Under the pieces are notes generated by a model that was given only the letters and a program-made list of their open reading frames with translations, was not told where the DNA came from and made no database searches. From assembly GCF_000829825.1 (NCBI RefSeq), contig NZ_JXSL01000020.1, positions 248,001 through 312,000 of the forward strand: DNA of 64,000 nt, written 5' to 3'. Below are positions 54,448-63,117 of the stretch, in pieces. The position numbers and the translations under genes are program-made. The number at the start of each line of letters is the position of its first letter. Position 1 is the first letter of the stretch. Origin of the DNA: Paramagnetospirillum magnetotacticum MS-1 (lineage in GTDB: Bacteria; Pseudomonadota; Alphaproteobacteria; Rhodospirillales; Magnetospirillaceae).

Positions 54448-56754
54448 ATGACGAGAAGCCGCAAACTGGCGACTCTGCTCGCTACTGTCAGCTTTGGCGC
54501 CCTTGTGGCCGGAGCCGCCTCGGCAGAGACACTGCAGGAGGTCATGGCGCGCCGTGGTCTGACGGAAAATGATATGCTTGCCGCCGCGAAAACCTACAAT
54601 CCGACGGGCAAGATCGACGAATTCATGGTGTTCAGCTCGGGCGGCCAAAGCGGTCAGGTGATCGTGTATGGCGTGCCCTCCATGCGCATCTTGAAGTATA
54701 TCGGCGTCTTCACCCCCGAGCCCTGGCAGGGCTACGGCTATGACGACGAATCCAAGGCCGTGCTGAAGCAGGGCTCGGAAGTTTCGGGCCGTCAGGTTCT
54801 GTGGGGCGACACCCACCACCCGGCCATCTCCGAAACCAATGGTGAGACCGACGGCCAGTGGCTGTTCATCAACGACAAGAACACGCCCCGTATCGCGGTG
54901 GTCGATCTGCGCGACTTCGAGACCAAGCAGATCGTCCAGAACCCGATCCTGCAGTCCGAGCATGGCGGTGCCTTCGTCAGCCCGAACACCGACTATCTGA
55001 TGGAACCCGCCCAGTACCCCGCCCCCCTGGGCGGTGAATTCGCTCCGCTGGAGCAGTTCAACGAGAAGTATCGCGGCGCGGTGACCTATTGGAAGTTCAA
55101 CCGCGAAGCAGGCCGCATCGAGCCCGAGAACTCCTTCTCCCTCGAACTGCCGCCCTACAGCCAGGATCTGTCCGATTTCGGCAAGGGCCCGAGCGACGGC
55201 TGGGCTTTCGTCAACTCGTTCTGTACCGAGCGTTATGTCGGCGGCATCGAGCGCGGTCGTCCGCCCTTCGAAGCGGGCTGCTCGGCCAAGGATCACGACT
55301 ATCTGCATGTGATCAACTGGAAGAAGGCCGCCGAGCTGGTCAAGGCTGGCAAGGCCAAGAAGATCAACGGCCACAACGTGCTGTCCATCGACACCGCCGT
55401 CAAGGAAGGCATTCTGGTGCTCGTCCCCGAGCCCAAGAGCCCCCACGGCGCCGACGTCACCCCGGACGGCAAATATGTGATCGTGTCGGGCAAGCTGGAC
55501 AGCCACACCACCGTCTACGACATCGCCAAGATCGAAGCCGCCATCAAGGCCGGGAATTATTCCGGCAAGGACGAATACGGCATTCCGGTCATCGCGCTGG
55601 AAACCGTCGCCCACAAGCAGGTGGCGCTGGGCCTCGGCCCGCTTCACACCCAGTACGACTCCAAGCCCTGCGTCGCGTATACCTCGCTCTACGTGGACTC
55701 CATGGTGGCCAAGTGGGACTATTGTGAAGGCAAGGTGCTGGACAAGCTGTCGGTGCACTACAACATCGGCCATCTGATGGCCATGGAAGGCGACACCGCC
55801 AAGCCCAAGGGCAAGTATCTGATCGCTCTGAACAAGCTGGCCATCGATCGTTTCGCGCCGGTGGGCCCCCTGCATCCGCAGAACCACCAGCTGATCGATA
55901 TCTCCGGCGACAAGATGCAGCTGCTCTACGATATGCCGCTGCCTCTGGGCGAGCCCCACTATGCCGTGTCCATCGCGGTGGACAAGCTGAAGACCAATGT
56001 CCGCTATCCCTTCGGCACCGATTCCCGTACCGAGAAGAAGTCGCCCTTCGCCGTCCGCCCCGGTCAGGAGCGTACCGAGAAGAAGCCGGGTAAGGTCGAG
56101 GTGTTCGGCACCGTGATCCGCTCGCACATCACGCCGGAAATCATCGAGGCCAATGAGGGTGACGAAATCACCGTCCACCTGACCAACCTCGAACGTGCCC
56201 AGGACGAGACCCATGGTTTCGCCATTTCCAAGCACAACGGCAACCTGTCCATCGAGCCCGGCAAGACCGCCTCGCTGACCGTCAAGGCCAACAAGGCTGG
56301 CGTGTACCCCTACTACTGCACCGAGTTCTGCTCGGCGCTGCACCTTGAGATGGAAGGCTACCTGCTGGTTCAGCCCGCCAACTACAAGGCCTCGGGTGCC
56401 AAGGGCAAGGAAGGCCAGGTTTATGGCCAGAAGGACTACGACGCCCGCGTCAAGGCCAATGTGGAAACCCAGGGCGTGATCAACTCCGTCGTGGGCTACA
56501 TCACCAGCGTCAACTTCAAGGACTTCCCCGCCGTGGTCGCCATGGTTGAGGACGCCACCGAACAGCTGGGCTATGCCGAGCAGAACAAGAAGAAGTCTGA
56601 AGAGTTCGCCGCCAAGGGCGACTACAACAGCGCCTTCCTGTGGGCCGAGCAGTGGTTCCAGTATCAGGTCAAGGCCGCCGATATCGGCCTGCGTGCCAAG
56701 ACCTTCCTGGAGCAGAACGGCGCCAAGAAGGTGGAGGCGGCTCCGGCCAAGTAA
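54448..56754 (+). CDS. nosZ: Nitrous oxide reductase, clade II (Sec-type leader)
   Basis: Periplasmic enzyme reducing N2O to N2, 768 residues. The leader (MTRSRKLATLLATVSFGALV...ASA) has a hydrophobic core but no twin-Arg motif, as in clade II enzymes that use Sec. The N-terminal beta-propeller has CuZ ligands such as DTHHPAIS, QSEHGGAFV and LGPLHTQYD. The C-terminal cupredoxin domain has the CuA set ETHGFAI and CTEFCSALHLEMEG. A ~100-residue helical tail follows (to KKVEAAPAK), without a haem motif, so it differs from the Wolinella enzyme. ATG 54448 has GGTGGGGAAG upstream. It heads the nos operon. Confidence 0.98.
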   Translation: MTRSRKLATLLATVSFGALVAGAASAETLQEVMARRGLTENDMLAAAKTYNPTGKIDEFMVFSSGGQSGQVIVYGVPSMRILKYIGVFTPEPWQGYGYDDESKAVLKQGSEVSGRQVLWGDTHHPAISETNGETDGQWLFINDKNTPRIAVVDLRDFETKQIVQNPILQSEHGGAFVSPNTDYLMEPAQYPAPLGGEFAPLEQFNEKYRGAVTYWKFNREAGRIEPENSFSLELPPYSQDLSDFGKGPSDGWAFVNSFCTERYVGGIERGRPPFEAGCSAKDHDYLHVINWKKAAELVKAGKAKKINGHNVLSIDTAVKEGILVLVPEPKSPHGADVTPDGKYVIVSGKLDSHTTVYDIAKIEAAIKAGNYSGKDEYGIPVIALETVAHKQVALGLGPLHTQYDSKPCVAYTSLYVDSMVAKWDYCEGKVLDKLSVHYNIGHLMAMEGDTAKPKGKYLIALNKLAIDRFAPVGPLHPQNHQLIDISGDKMQLLYDMPLPLGEPHYAVSIAVDKLKTNVRYPFGTDSRTEKKSPFAVRPGQERTEKKPGKVEVFGTVIRSHITPEIIEANEGDEITVHLTNLERAQDETHGFAISKHNGNLSIEPGKTASLTVKANKAGVYPYYCTEFCSALHLEMEGYLLVQPANYKASGAKGKEGQVYGQKDYDARVKANVETQGVINSVVGYITSVNFKDFPAVVAMVEDATEQLGYAEQNKKKSEEFAAKGDYNSAFLWAEQWFQYQVKAADIGLRAKTFLEQNGAKKVEAAPAK

Positions 56755-56783
56755 GCCGGGACCACGGACCTGCTAGACGATAA

Positions 56784-56816
56784 GGAACCGGGGGGAGGCG
56801 ACTCCCCTCGGTTTCC
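56784..56816 (+). other. Intercistronic hairpin after nosZ
   Basis: GGAACCG (56784-56790) and GGGGAG pair, with small bulges, with CTCCCC and CGGTTTCC (ending 56816). No T-run follows. It lies 30 bp after the nosZ stop and may stabilise the nosZ message or reduce downstream expression. Confidence 0.5.
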
Positions 56817-56863
56817 ATCTCAACTCCCCCTACCTCTCTTTCCCCCCCGAAGAGGTTCCCCCC

Positions 56864-57487
56864 ATGCTCAAGACCATCACGCGGCAGATCCCCGCTTTCG
56901 CCCTGGCCGCGGCCTTCGGCGCGGTGACCCTGTCCCCGGCGTTTGCCGCCGACGGCAAGGCGCTTTATGCCGACAAGGGCTGTGCCGCCTGCCACGGCGA
57001 GGATGCCAAGACCCCCTTGCAGGAAGGCTTCCCCAAGCTGGCGGGCCAAAGCGCCGAATACATCGCCAACCAGATCAAGGACATCAAGTCCGGCGCCCGC
57101 AAGAACGGCCAGACCGTCGATACCATGAAGCCCATCGTGGAAGACCTGGCCGAGGCCGATGCGAAGGCCATCGCCGATTATCTGTTCAGCCTGAAGGAGG
57201 CGCCCGCCGCCGCCGCCGCCGCGCCGGCCGCCGGGGCGCCCCATCCGGGCAAGACCCTGTTCCTGACCAAGACCTGCGTGGCCTGCCACGGCAAGGAAGG
57301 CAAGAAGCCGCTGCCGGGCTATCCCATGATCGGCGGTCAGGACAAGGCCTATATCCTGGCCCAGACCAAGGACATCAAGTCGGGCGCGCGCGCCAATGGC
57401 AAGGCCAACGCCATGCAGCCGGTGATGCATTTGGTCAATGACGATGAGATCGGCCAGATTGCCGATTACTTGTCCACAGTCAAGTAA
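56864..57487 (+). CDS. Dihaem cytochrome c (class I, c4-like), nos cluster
   Basis: A 207-residue periplasmic cytochrome with a signal peptide ending near SPAFA. Two CXXCH sites (CAACHGEDAK and CVACHGKEGK) sit in two similar halves joined by an Ala-rich linker (EAPAAAAAAPAAGAPHPG). Each half ends with a probable Met ligand (DTMKPIVED; AMQPVMHL). It most likely passes electrons from the quinol side to NosZ. It starts 109 bp after nosZ and precedes a second dihaem gene by 52 bp. Clade II clusters usually hold small monohaem NosC proteins at this place, so the type is distinct. Confidence 0.88.
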   Translation: MLKTITRQIPAFALAAAFGAVTLSPAFAADGKALYADKGCAACHGEDAKTPLQEGFPKLAGQSAEYIANQIKDIKSGARKNGQTVDTMKPIVEDLAEADAKAIADYLFSLKEAPAAAAAAPAAGAPHPGKTLFLTKTCVACHGKEGKKPLPGYPMIGGQDKAYILAQTKDIKSGARANGKANAMQPVMHLVNDDEIGQIADYLSTVK

Positions 57488-57539
57488 GGCGATCCGGGGC
57501 CACGTTACTGTAGCCCCCAGTTCGTAGGAACGTGGAGAT

Positions 57540-58304
57540 ATGACGATGTTGAAGTTCAAGCACAGCCTGGCCGCCATGGCCGCTGTTTCCGCCCTCCTGG
57601 TCGGTGGCGCCGCCATCGCCGCTGGCGGTGGCCCCACCCCCCAAAAGGGCAAGTCCCTGGGCGAGGAAGGCTATCAGTGGCATTCCGGTGGCGGCGAGGA
57701 AGACGAGGCCCTTCACCTGAAGCCCGATCCGGCCAATGGCAAGGAAGTCTATGAAGTGTGTTCCGCCTGCCACCAGCCGGAAGGCTGGGGCCTGACCGAC
57801 GGCACCTTCCCGCAGCTGGCCGGTCAGCATCCCAAGGTGGTGATCAAGCAGTTGGCCGATATCCGTGCGCTCAACCGCGACAACCCCACCATGTATCCCT
57901 TCGCCCTGCCGTCCCAGATCGGTGGGCCCCAGGCCATTGCCGATGTGGCCGCTTATATGCAGAAGCTGAAGATGAACCCCGATCCCGGCCATGGCGACGG
58001 CAAGGATCTGGAACACGGCAAGAAGCTCTACGCCGAGAACTGCACCCGCTGCCATGGCGAAGACGGCGCGGGCGACAACGACAAGTTCTATCCCCGCATT
58101 CAGGCCCAGCATTACAACTACCTGCTGCGCCAGTATCAGTGGATCAAGGAAGGCAAGCGCCGCAACGCCAATCCCGACATGATGAAGCAAATCCAGTCCT
58201 TCACCGATCGTGATACCAAGGCGGTGCTGGACTATGTTTCCCGTCTGAAGCCCCCGGCCAATCTGACCGCGCCCAAGGGCTGGAAAAATCCCGACTTCCA
58301 GTAG
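57540..58304 (+). CDS. Second dihaem cytochrome c, nos cluster
   Basis: A 254-residue periplasmic cytochrome. Two haem sites, CSACHQPEGWG (mid N-terminal half) and CTRCHGEDGAG (C-terminal half), are each followed by segments with QLAGQHPK or RIQAQHYNYL. A signal peptide with core LAAMAAVSALLVGGAAIAA is clear. The start is ATG 57540 or, with better GGAG spacing, ATG 57546. It differs from the upstream cytochrome in size and in the halves. Electron transfer to NosZ or from NosB/NosGH is likely. nosB follows after 74 bp with a hairpin. Confidence 0.88.
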   Translation: MTMLKFKHSLAAMAAVSALLVGGAAIAAGGGPTPQKGKSLGEEGYQWHSGGGEEDEALHLKPDPANGKEVYEVCSACHQPEGWGLTDGTFPQLAGQHPKVVIKQLADIRALNRDNPTMYPFALPSQIGGPQAIADVAAYMQKLKMNPDPGHGDGKDLEHGKKLYAENCTRCHGEDGAGDNDKFYPRIQAQHYNYLLRQYQWIKEGKRRNANPDMMKQIQSFTDRDTKAVLDYVSRLKPPANLTAPKGWKNPDFQ

Positions 58305-58321
58305 CCGGGAAAGATATGGGG

Positions 58322-58347
58322 CGGCATCCAGGGGCGCCTGGATGCCG
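58322..58347 (+). other. Intercistronic hairpin before nosB
   Basis: Perfect 11-bp stem (58322-58332 with 58337-58347, CGGCATCCAGG / CCTGGATGCCG) with a GGCG loop and no T-run, 17 bp after the cytochrome stop. A processing or stability signal is possible. Confidence 0.55.
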
Positions 58348-58378
58348 TCCTCCTTGCCAGCCAACAAGGTGGAATACC

Positions 58379-59056
58379 ATGGCCAAGAACAGCAAGACCA
58401 AGCCGGGGCTGGTGCGGGCCTTTACCGTCATCGCCATGTTGCTCATCGGCGGCGCCTATTTTTCCCCCATCTGGTGGGTGGCGCTGAAGGCGCCCAACTA
58501 TCCGGCAGAGACCTTCCCAGACGGCATCCGCATTCACTTCCACATGAACGGCGTGTTCAACGGCTGCAAAAGCCAGGAGAAGGCCAAGGATGCCCAGGCG
58601 GCCAAGAAGTCGGCCTGGGGCGATGAGGAAGGCGGTCTCGACTGCGTCGAGGAAATGAATGTCATCAACCATTTCATCGGCATGGAGCCCATCGAGGTGG
58701 GCGCCAAATACGAGATCAAGGCGGCGCCTTACCTGTTCTCGCTGGTGGCCGTGATGCTGGTGGCCTTTCTGGTCTATGCCGGGCCGTTCTGGTGGGTTCT
58801 GCCCATGTCGGGCATCGTCATCCCCGTGGCTTTCGTGGTGGATTACTCGGCCTGGCTGTGGTGGTTCGGGCACAATCTGCGGTCCTGGGCGGCCTTCTCG
58901 GTCAAGCCCTTCATGCCCACCGTGTTCGGCGAGGGCAAGGTGGCGCAGTTCTCCACCTATTCCTATCCCCATTACGGTTTCGGCCTGTTGATGGCGGCGT
59001 CCCTGTGCCTGGTTCTGGCGGCGTTGCTGCAGCGCAAGGCGCTTAAGTCGGACTAG
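58379..59056 (+). CDS. nosB: NosB-type membrane protein of the clade II nos cluster
   Basis: A 225-residue inner-membrane protein with about four transmembrane segments (AFTVIAMLLIGGAYFSPIWW, LFSLVAVMLVAFLVYAGPFW, MSGIVIPVAFVVDYSAWLWW, GFGLLMAASLCLVLAALLQR). A periplasmic part with PNYPAETFPDGIRIHFHMNG, then GLDCVEEMNVINHFIGM, matches NosB-like proteins found only with clade II nosZ. ATG 58379 is preferred over the longer frame. Its role is unproven; it is thought to help electron supply or assembly. Confidence 0.85.
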   Translation: MAKNSKTKPGLVRAFTVIAMLLIGGAYFSPIWWVALKAPNYPAETFPDGIRIHFHMNGVFNGCKSQEKAKDAQAAKKSAWGDEEGGLDCVEEMNVINHFIGMEPIEVGAKYEIKAAPYLFSLVAVMLVAFLVYAGPFWWVLPMSGIVIPVAFVVDYSAWLWWFGHNLRSWAAFSVKPFMPTVFGEGKVAQFSTYSYPHYGFGLLMAASLCLVLAALLQRKALKSD

Positions 59057-59092
59057 CTTCCCGCGCGCGAGGAAAGAGCGGAGACGAACCCC

Positions 59093-60511
59093 ATGGGCAT
59101 GCTCATCAAGACCTTTTCCAAGTCTAGACTGGGTGCCCTGGTCGTGGTCTTCGCCACTGGCCTGTCCAGCGCGGGGGCCACGCCGCAAGGGGTGGCCGAG
59201 GAGCCCTTGCTGGATTCCAGCCTGCTGCAGGCGCTGATCGACATCGCCCAGCCGGGGCAGGTAATCTCGCCGCCCCCGGGGCGCTACAAGTCCCATCTGG
59301 TGGTCTCCAAGCCCATCGTCCTCGACGGCAGGAATCAGGTGACCCTGGACGGCGAGGGCAGGGGCTCGGTGCTGTGGGTCAAGACCAGCGGCGCCACCAT
59401 CCGCAATCTGCGCTTCACCAATTCCGGCCCCAATCACTCGGAGCAGGATGCGGGCATCCAGGTGCGCGGCAACGACAATGTGATCGAAGACAACCGCATG
59501 GACGACGTGCTGTTCGGCTTCAGCCTGGAACAGTCCGAGCGCAACACCGTGCGGCGCAATGTGGTGGAGGGCAAGAAGGTCAGCCTGGGGCGGCGCGGCG
59601 ACGGCATCAAGCTGTGGTATTCGCACCATAACCTGATCGAGGCCAACCAGTTCATCAATGGCCGCGACATCGTGTTCTGGTACTCGACCCACAACCGCTT
59701 TGTGGGAAACCGCCAGAGCGGCGGGCGCTATGGCCTGCACCTCATGCAGGCCCAGTACAACATCGCCGAGAACAACTACTTCTTCGACAATTCCACCGGC
59801 ATTTCCATGATGTACGACACCGGGGACGAGCTCAGAAACAACGTCATCGCCAAGGCGGTGGGGGCACAGGGCGTGTGCATCTCGCTGAAGGAAAGCAGCG
59901 ACGTGGTCATCGAGAACAACGACATCCTCTATTGCTCCCAGGGCATTTCCATCGACGTGGCGCCCTACGAACCCGACAGCAAGAACACCATCCGCGCCAA
60001 CCGCATCGCCTATAACGATATCGGCGTGGCCTTCCTCAATGACTGGAAGGACAACGCGTTCACCGGAAATCTGTTTTCGGGCAACATCACCGAAGTGGCG
60101 GTCTATGGCGGCGGCAGCGCCAAGCGCAATGTCTGGGACGGCAATCGCTGGGAGGATTACCAGGGCTTTGACCGCGATGGCGACGGCGTCGGCGACACGC
60201 CGCACCGGCTGTTCAACTATGCCGGACGGGTGTGGATGGACAAGCCCAATACCCGCTTTTTCAAGGGCACGCCGCTCTTGGAGGTTCTCGACTTTCTCGA
60301 CCGGCTGGCGCCCTTTTCCGAGCCGGTGCTGATGCTCGAAGACAAGCATCCCCTGGTGGCCTCCGACGCCAAGGTGCGGGCGGGTTCCACTCTGGACGCC
60401 ACCGAGGAGTTGGGCCGCAACGCCGACCGGCCCAAACCGGCGGGGGAAACGCCGCAGGCCCATGACAAGGCGGGCGGGCGCGGCACTTTCGGGAGCAGCA
60501 ATCATGACTGA
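59093..60511 (+). CDS. nosD: NosD, periplasmic copper-site maturation protein
   Basis: A 472-residue exported protein of the right-handed beta-helix (pectate lyase/CASH) type, leader ending near LSSAGA. Repeated strands include IVLDGRNQVTLDGEG, ATIRNLRFTNSG, NVIEDNRMDD and NTIRANRIAY. NosD, with NosF and NosY, is needed to build the CuZ centre of NosZ. Its disordered tail is rich in charged residues and Pro. Two start codons (59093 and 59099) are possible. The stop region overlaps nosG by 8 bp. Confidence 0.95.
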   Translation: MGMLIKTFSKSRLGALVVVFATGLSSAGATPQGVAEEPLLDSSLLQALIDIAQPGQVISPPPGRYKSHLVVSKPIVLDGRNQVTLDGEGRGSVLWVKTSGATIRNLRFTNSGPNHSEQDAGIQVRGNDNVIEDNRMDDVLFGFSLEQSERNTVRRNVVEGKKVSLGRRGDGIKLWYSHHNLIEANQFINGRDIVFWYSTHNRFVGNRQSGGRYGLHLMQAQYNIAENNYFFDNSTGISMMYDTGDELRNNVIAKAVGAQGVCISLKESSDVVIENNDILYCSQGISIDVAPYEPDSKNTIRANRIAYNDIGVAFLNDWKDNAFTGNLFSGNITEVAVYGGGSAKRNVWDGNRWEDYQGFDRDGDGVGDTPHRLFNYAGRVWMDKPNTRFFKGTPLLEVLDFLDRLAPFSEPVLMLEDKHPLVASDAKVRAGSTLDATEELGRNADRPKPAGETPQAHDKAGGRGTFGSSNHD

Positions 60512-61268
60512 GCACGACGCGCCGCCCAAGGCCGCGCCGGTCCTTCACGCCAATACCAAGACGCGGCGGATGGTGATGCGCTCCATCGCCATGGGCGGCG
60601 CCGTGGTGGGCGCCTCGCTGTTCGGCTTCTTTCCCGTGTTGCGCAAATGGACGCCGCGTCTGCGGCCGCCTGGCGCCATCGACGAGACCGACTTCCTGGC
60701 GGCCTGCATCAAATGCGGCCAGTGCGTGCAGGTCTGCCCCGTCAAGGCCATCGAGCTGGGCGATCTGGACGAGGGCTTCGGGGTCGGCGTGCCCTATGTT
60801 CCGGCCCGTGCCCAGGCCTGCGACTTTTCCTGTGACGCGGTGCAATGCGTGCTGGCCTGCCCGACCGGCGCGCTCAGCCACAAGATCAGCAAGAAGGAAG
60901 AGGTCCGCATGGGCCTTGCCCGTCTGGACCGCCCCAATGCCTGCCTGGCCAGGAAGGGCGAGGGCTTCAAGGGCGTGGCCCGCCCCGCGCCGTTCAAGGG
61001 CGTGCACCGATACCCTGAGATCGACCGCTGGAAGCCGGTGAAGCTGGCCGAGTACAAATACGACCTGGCTCTGTGCGATCTGTGCGTGCGCGAATGCCCG
61101 GTGCCCAATGCCATCACTCTGGAGCCCCTGAGCGGTGATCCGGCGGATAAGCGCCGTACCCCCGTGGTGCATCAGGCCTGCGTCGGCTGCGGCATGTGCG
61201 AGATGATCTGCCCGACCGAGCCGGCCTCCATCGTCATCGATATCCGGCGCAAATGGGGAGATGCATGA
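60504..61268 (+). CDS. nosG: NosG ferredoxin-type iron-sulfur protein (NapG-like)
   Basis: A 254-residue protein with one N-terminal membrane segment (SIAMGGAVVGASLFGFFPVL). Four cysteine clusters for [4Fe-4S] centres are visible: CIKCGQCVQVCP, CDFSCDAVQCVLACP, CDLCVRECP and CVGCGMCEMICP. Like NapG, it probably carries electrons from quinol with NosH. ATG 60504 has GGGAG upstream. It overlaps nosH by 4 bp (ATGA). Confidence 0.95.
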   Translation: MTEHDAPPKAAPVLHANTKTRRMVMRSIAMGGAVVGASLFGFFPVLRKWTPRLRPPGAIDETDFLAACIKCGQCVQVCPVKAIELGDLDEGFGVGVPYVPARAQACDFSCDAVQCVLACPTGALSHKISKKEEVRMGLARLDRPNACLARKGEGFKGVARPAPFKGVHRYPEIDRWKPVKLAEYKYDLALCDLCVRECPVPNAITLEPLSGDPADKRRTPVVHQACVGCGMCEMICPTEPASIVIDIRRKWGDA

Positions 61269-62230
61269 TGAAGCTCTTCTCCTCGCTCAAGGTCATGCTG
61301 GGCGCCGCGCCCCAGCGGCCCACCGAATACACCCCCGAAGCCCAGGCCATGATGGAGGCCAAGCGGCTGGTCAAGGGGCCGGAAAAGGCCCGCCAGATCA
61401 AGGCGGCCCACGCCGAGAAGCATTCCCACAAATGGCGCAATATCCGCTGGGCGACGCTGATCGCGGTCAACCTGATCTTCGTGCTGTCCTACCGCTTCGA
61501 CGTGCAGCTGGTGGAAGGGGCCCTGACCGCGTCGCGCGTCATCGGCTTTCACTTCGCCGATTTGAATTCGGCCATTCAGGTGATGCTGGCCTACAAGGTC
61601 ATCCTGATCAATCTGGTGATCGGCACTGGCACCGTGCTGTTCATGTGGTGGCTGCTGGGGGGGCGCACCTTCTGCTCTTGGACCTGCCCCTATCACCTGC
61701 TGGCCGAGATCGCCGAGAAGATTCATCTGGCGCTGGCCAAGCGCAAGATGGTGGTGGATTACCCGCTTCACCGCGGATCGCGCACCGTGCTTTACGTGGT
61801 CTTCGCGGCGCTGGCCTTCATCAGCGGCTATACGGTGTTCGAATCCATCTCGCCCACTGGCATCGTCAGCCGCGCCCTGATCTACGGGCCGGGTCTGGCC
61901 ATGGTCTGGGTTCTGGGCCTGCTGGCCTACGAGATCATCTTCATTCGCCGCATGTGGTGCCGCTACATCTGCCCCATCGGCCTGACCTATGGCTTTGTCG
62001 GCGCGGTCTCGCCGCTGCGGGTCAGCTATTCCATGGAGAACTGCCTGCACGAGGGCGATTGCCGCAAGGTCTGCCTGGTGCCCCATGTACTGGACTGCAC
62101 CAAGAAGACCTATGCCGACGACATCAAGGTGGCCATCGGCTCCGACTGCACCCGCTGCGGGCTGTGCATCGACGCCTGCCCGACGGGATCGCTGAAATAC
62201 GAGGTCAAGGGTCTGAATAGGCTGCTATAG
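61265..62230 (+). CDS. nosH: NosH membrane iron-sulfur protein (NapH-like)
   Basis: A 321-residue inner-membrane protein with about four transmembrane segments (ATLIAVNLIFVLSYRF, LINLVIGTGTVLFMWWLLGG, VLYVVFAALAFISGY, GLAMVWVLGLLAYEIIFI). Cysteine motifs CSWTCPYHLLAE and CRYICPIG are the NapH hallmarks, and a C-terminal ferredoxin part has CLHEGDCRKVC and CTRCGLCIDACP. Together with NosG it is expected to oxidise menaquinol or ubiquinol for N2O reduction. The start overlaps the nosG stop. Confidence 0.95.
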   Translation: MMKLFSSLKVMLGAAPQRPTEYTPEAQAMMEAKRLVKGPEKARQIKAAHAEKHSHKWRNIRWATLIAVNLIFVLSYRFDVQLVEGALTASRVIGFHFADLNSAIQVMLAYKVILINLVIGTGTVLFMWWLLGGRTFCSWTCPYHLLAEIAEKIHLALAKRKMVVDYPLHRGSRTVLYVVFAALAFISGYTVFESISPTGIVSRALIYGPGLAMVWVLGLLAYEIIFIRRMWCRYICPIGLTYGFVGAVSPLRVSYSMENCLHEGDCRKVCLVPHVLDCTKKTYADDIKVAIGSDCTRCGLCIDACPTGSLKYEVKGLNRLL

Positions 62231-62260
62231 GCTGCGAGGAATGGTGAGGGCCGAAACCAG

Positions 62261-63106
62261 ATGATCGTTTTTGAAAACGTCTCCAAGACCTTCAAGCGCC
62301 ACCGGGTGCTGGACGGGGTCAGCCTGTCCATCGACAAGGGTGAGCGGGTGGCTTTGGTGGGCTCCAACGGCGCGGGCAAGACCACCCTGATCCGCTGTTT
62401 GCTGGGCGAGTATCTGCACGAGGGCGTGGTTACAGTCAACGGCATGGCGCCTCGCGGCAACCGCAAGACCGTGCTGGCCCATGTGGGCTTCGTGCCCCAG
62501 ATTCCGCCGCCCTTGAAGATGCCGGTGGGGGAACTGGTCAACTTCTCGGCCGCCGTCTGTGATTCCGACCCCGAGCGCATCATCAGTATGGTGCGTGAAC
62601 TGGGTCTGGACTGGGACATGGTGCGCGGGCGGCCCTTCGTGAAGCTGTCGGGCGGCATGAAGCAGAAGATGCTGATCGGCATCGCGTTGGGCCGTGACGC
62701 CGATCTGCTGATCATGGACGAGCCAGCCGCCAATCTGGACCCCGAGGCGCGCCACATCTTTTTCCGCCTGCTGCACGAGCGCAAGGACAACGCGGTGATG
62801 CTGATCACCAGCCATCGCTTGGACGAGGTGGCGGCCCTGGTCAACCGGGTGGTGGAGATGGATCAGGGCAAGGTCGCCCTGGACGACCGCGTCGCCGATG
62901 ACGTGGCCATGACGGCGCGCCTGGATTGCGTGGTGCGCCTGACCCGGGCCGAGCCCGCCTTTGCCAAGGCCATGGGCGACTGGCAATTCCGGGCCGAGGA
63001 CGAGGGCCTGTCCTGGCGGGGCGTGGTCAACGGCCCCGACCGGTTGCGGTTCTTAGGGGTGTTGGCCCGCTATGCCGGTCTGGTGGCCGGTATCGAGATG
63101 ACATAG
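62261..63106 (+). CDS. nosF: NosF, ABC transporter ATPase
   Basis: A 281-residue ABC ATPase. Walker A GSNGAGKTTLIRCLLG (about residue 37), signature KLSGGMKQKMLIG, Walker B LLIMDEPAANLD and the H-loop TSHRLDEV are intact. NosF with NosY forms the ABC complex that, together with NosD, assembles the CuZ site. The start is ATG 62261, with GTGAGG upstream. nosL follows after 11 bp. Confidence 0.96.
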   Translation: MIVFENVSKTFKRHRVLDGVSLSIDKGERVALVGSNGAGKTTLIRCLLGEYLHEGVVTVNGMAPRGNRKTVLAHVGFVPQIPPPLKMPVGELVNFSAAVCDSDPERIISMVRELGLDWDMVRGRPFVKLSGGMKQKMLIGIALGRDADLLIMDEPAANLDPEARHIFFRLLHERKDNAVMLITSHRLDEVAALVNRVVEMDQGKVALDDRVADDVAMTARLDCVVRLTRAEPAFAKAMGDWQFRAEDEGLSWRGVVNGPDRLRFLGVLARYAGLVAGIEMT

Positions 63107-63117
63107 GAGGCGAGATC

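Noticed and set aside
54424-56343. A 639-codon minus-strand frame opposite nosZ
   Set aside because: nosZ has clear copper ligands and a leader; the antisense frame has no recognisable motif.
58232-60529. A 765-codon minus-strand frame opposite nosB and nosD
   Set aside because: It crosses three plus-strand nos genes with good ribosome-binding sites and shows no domain.
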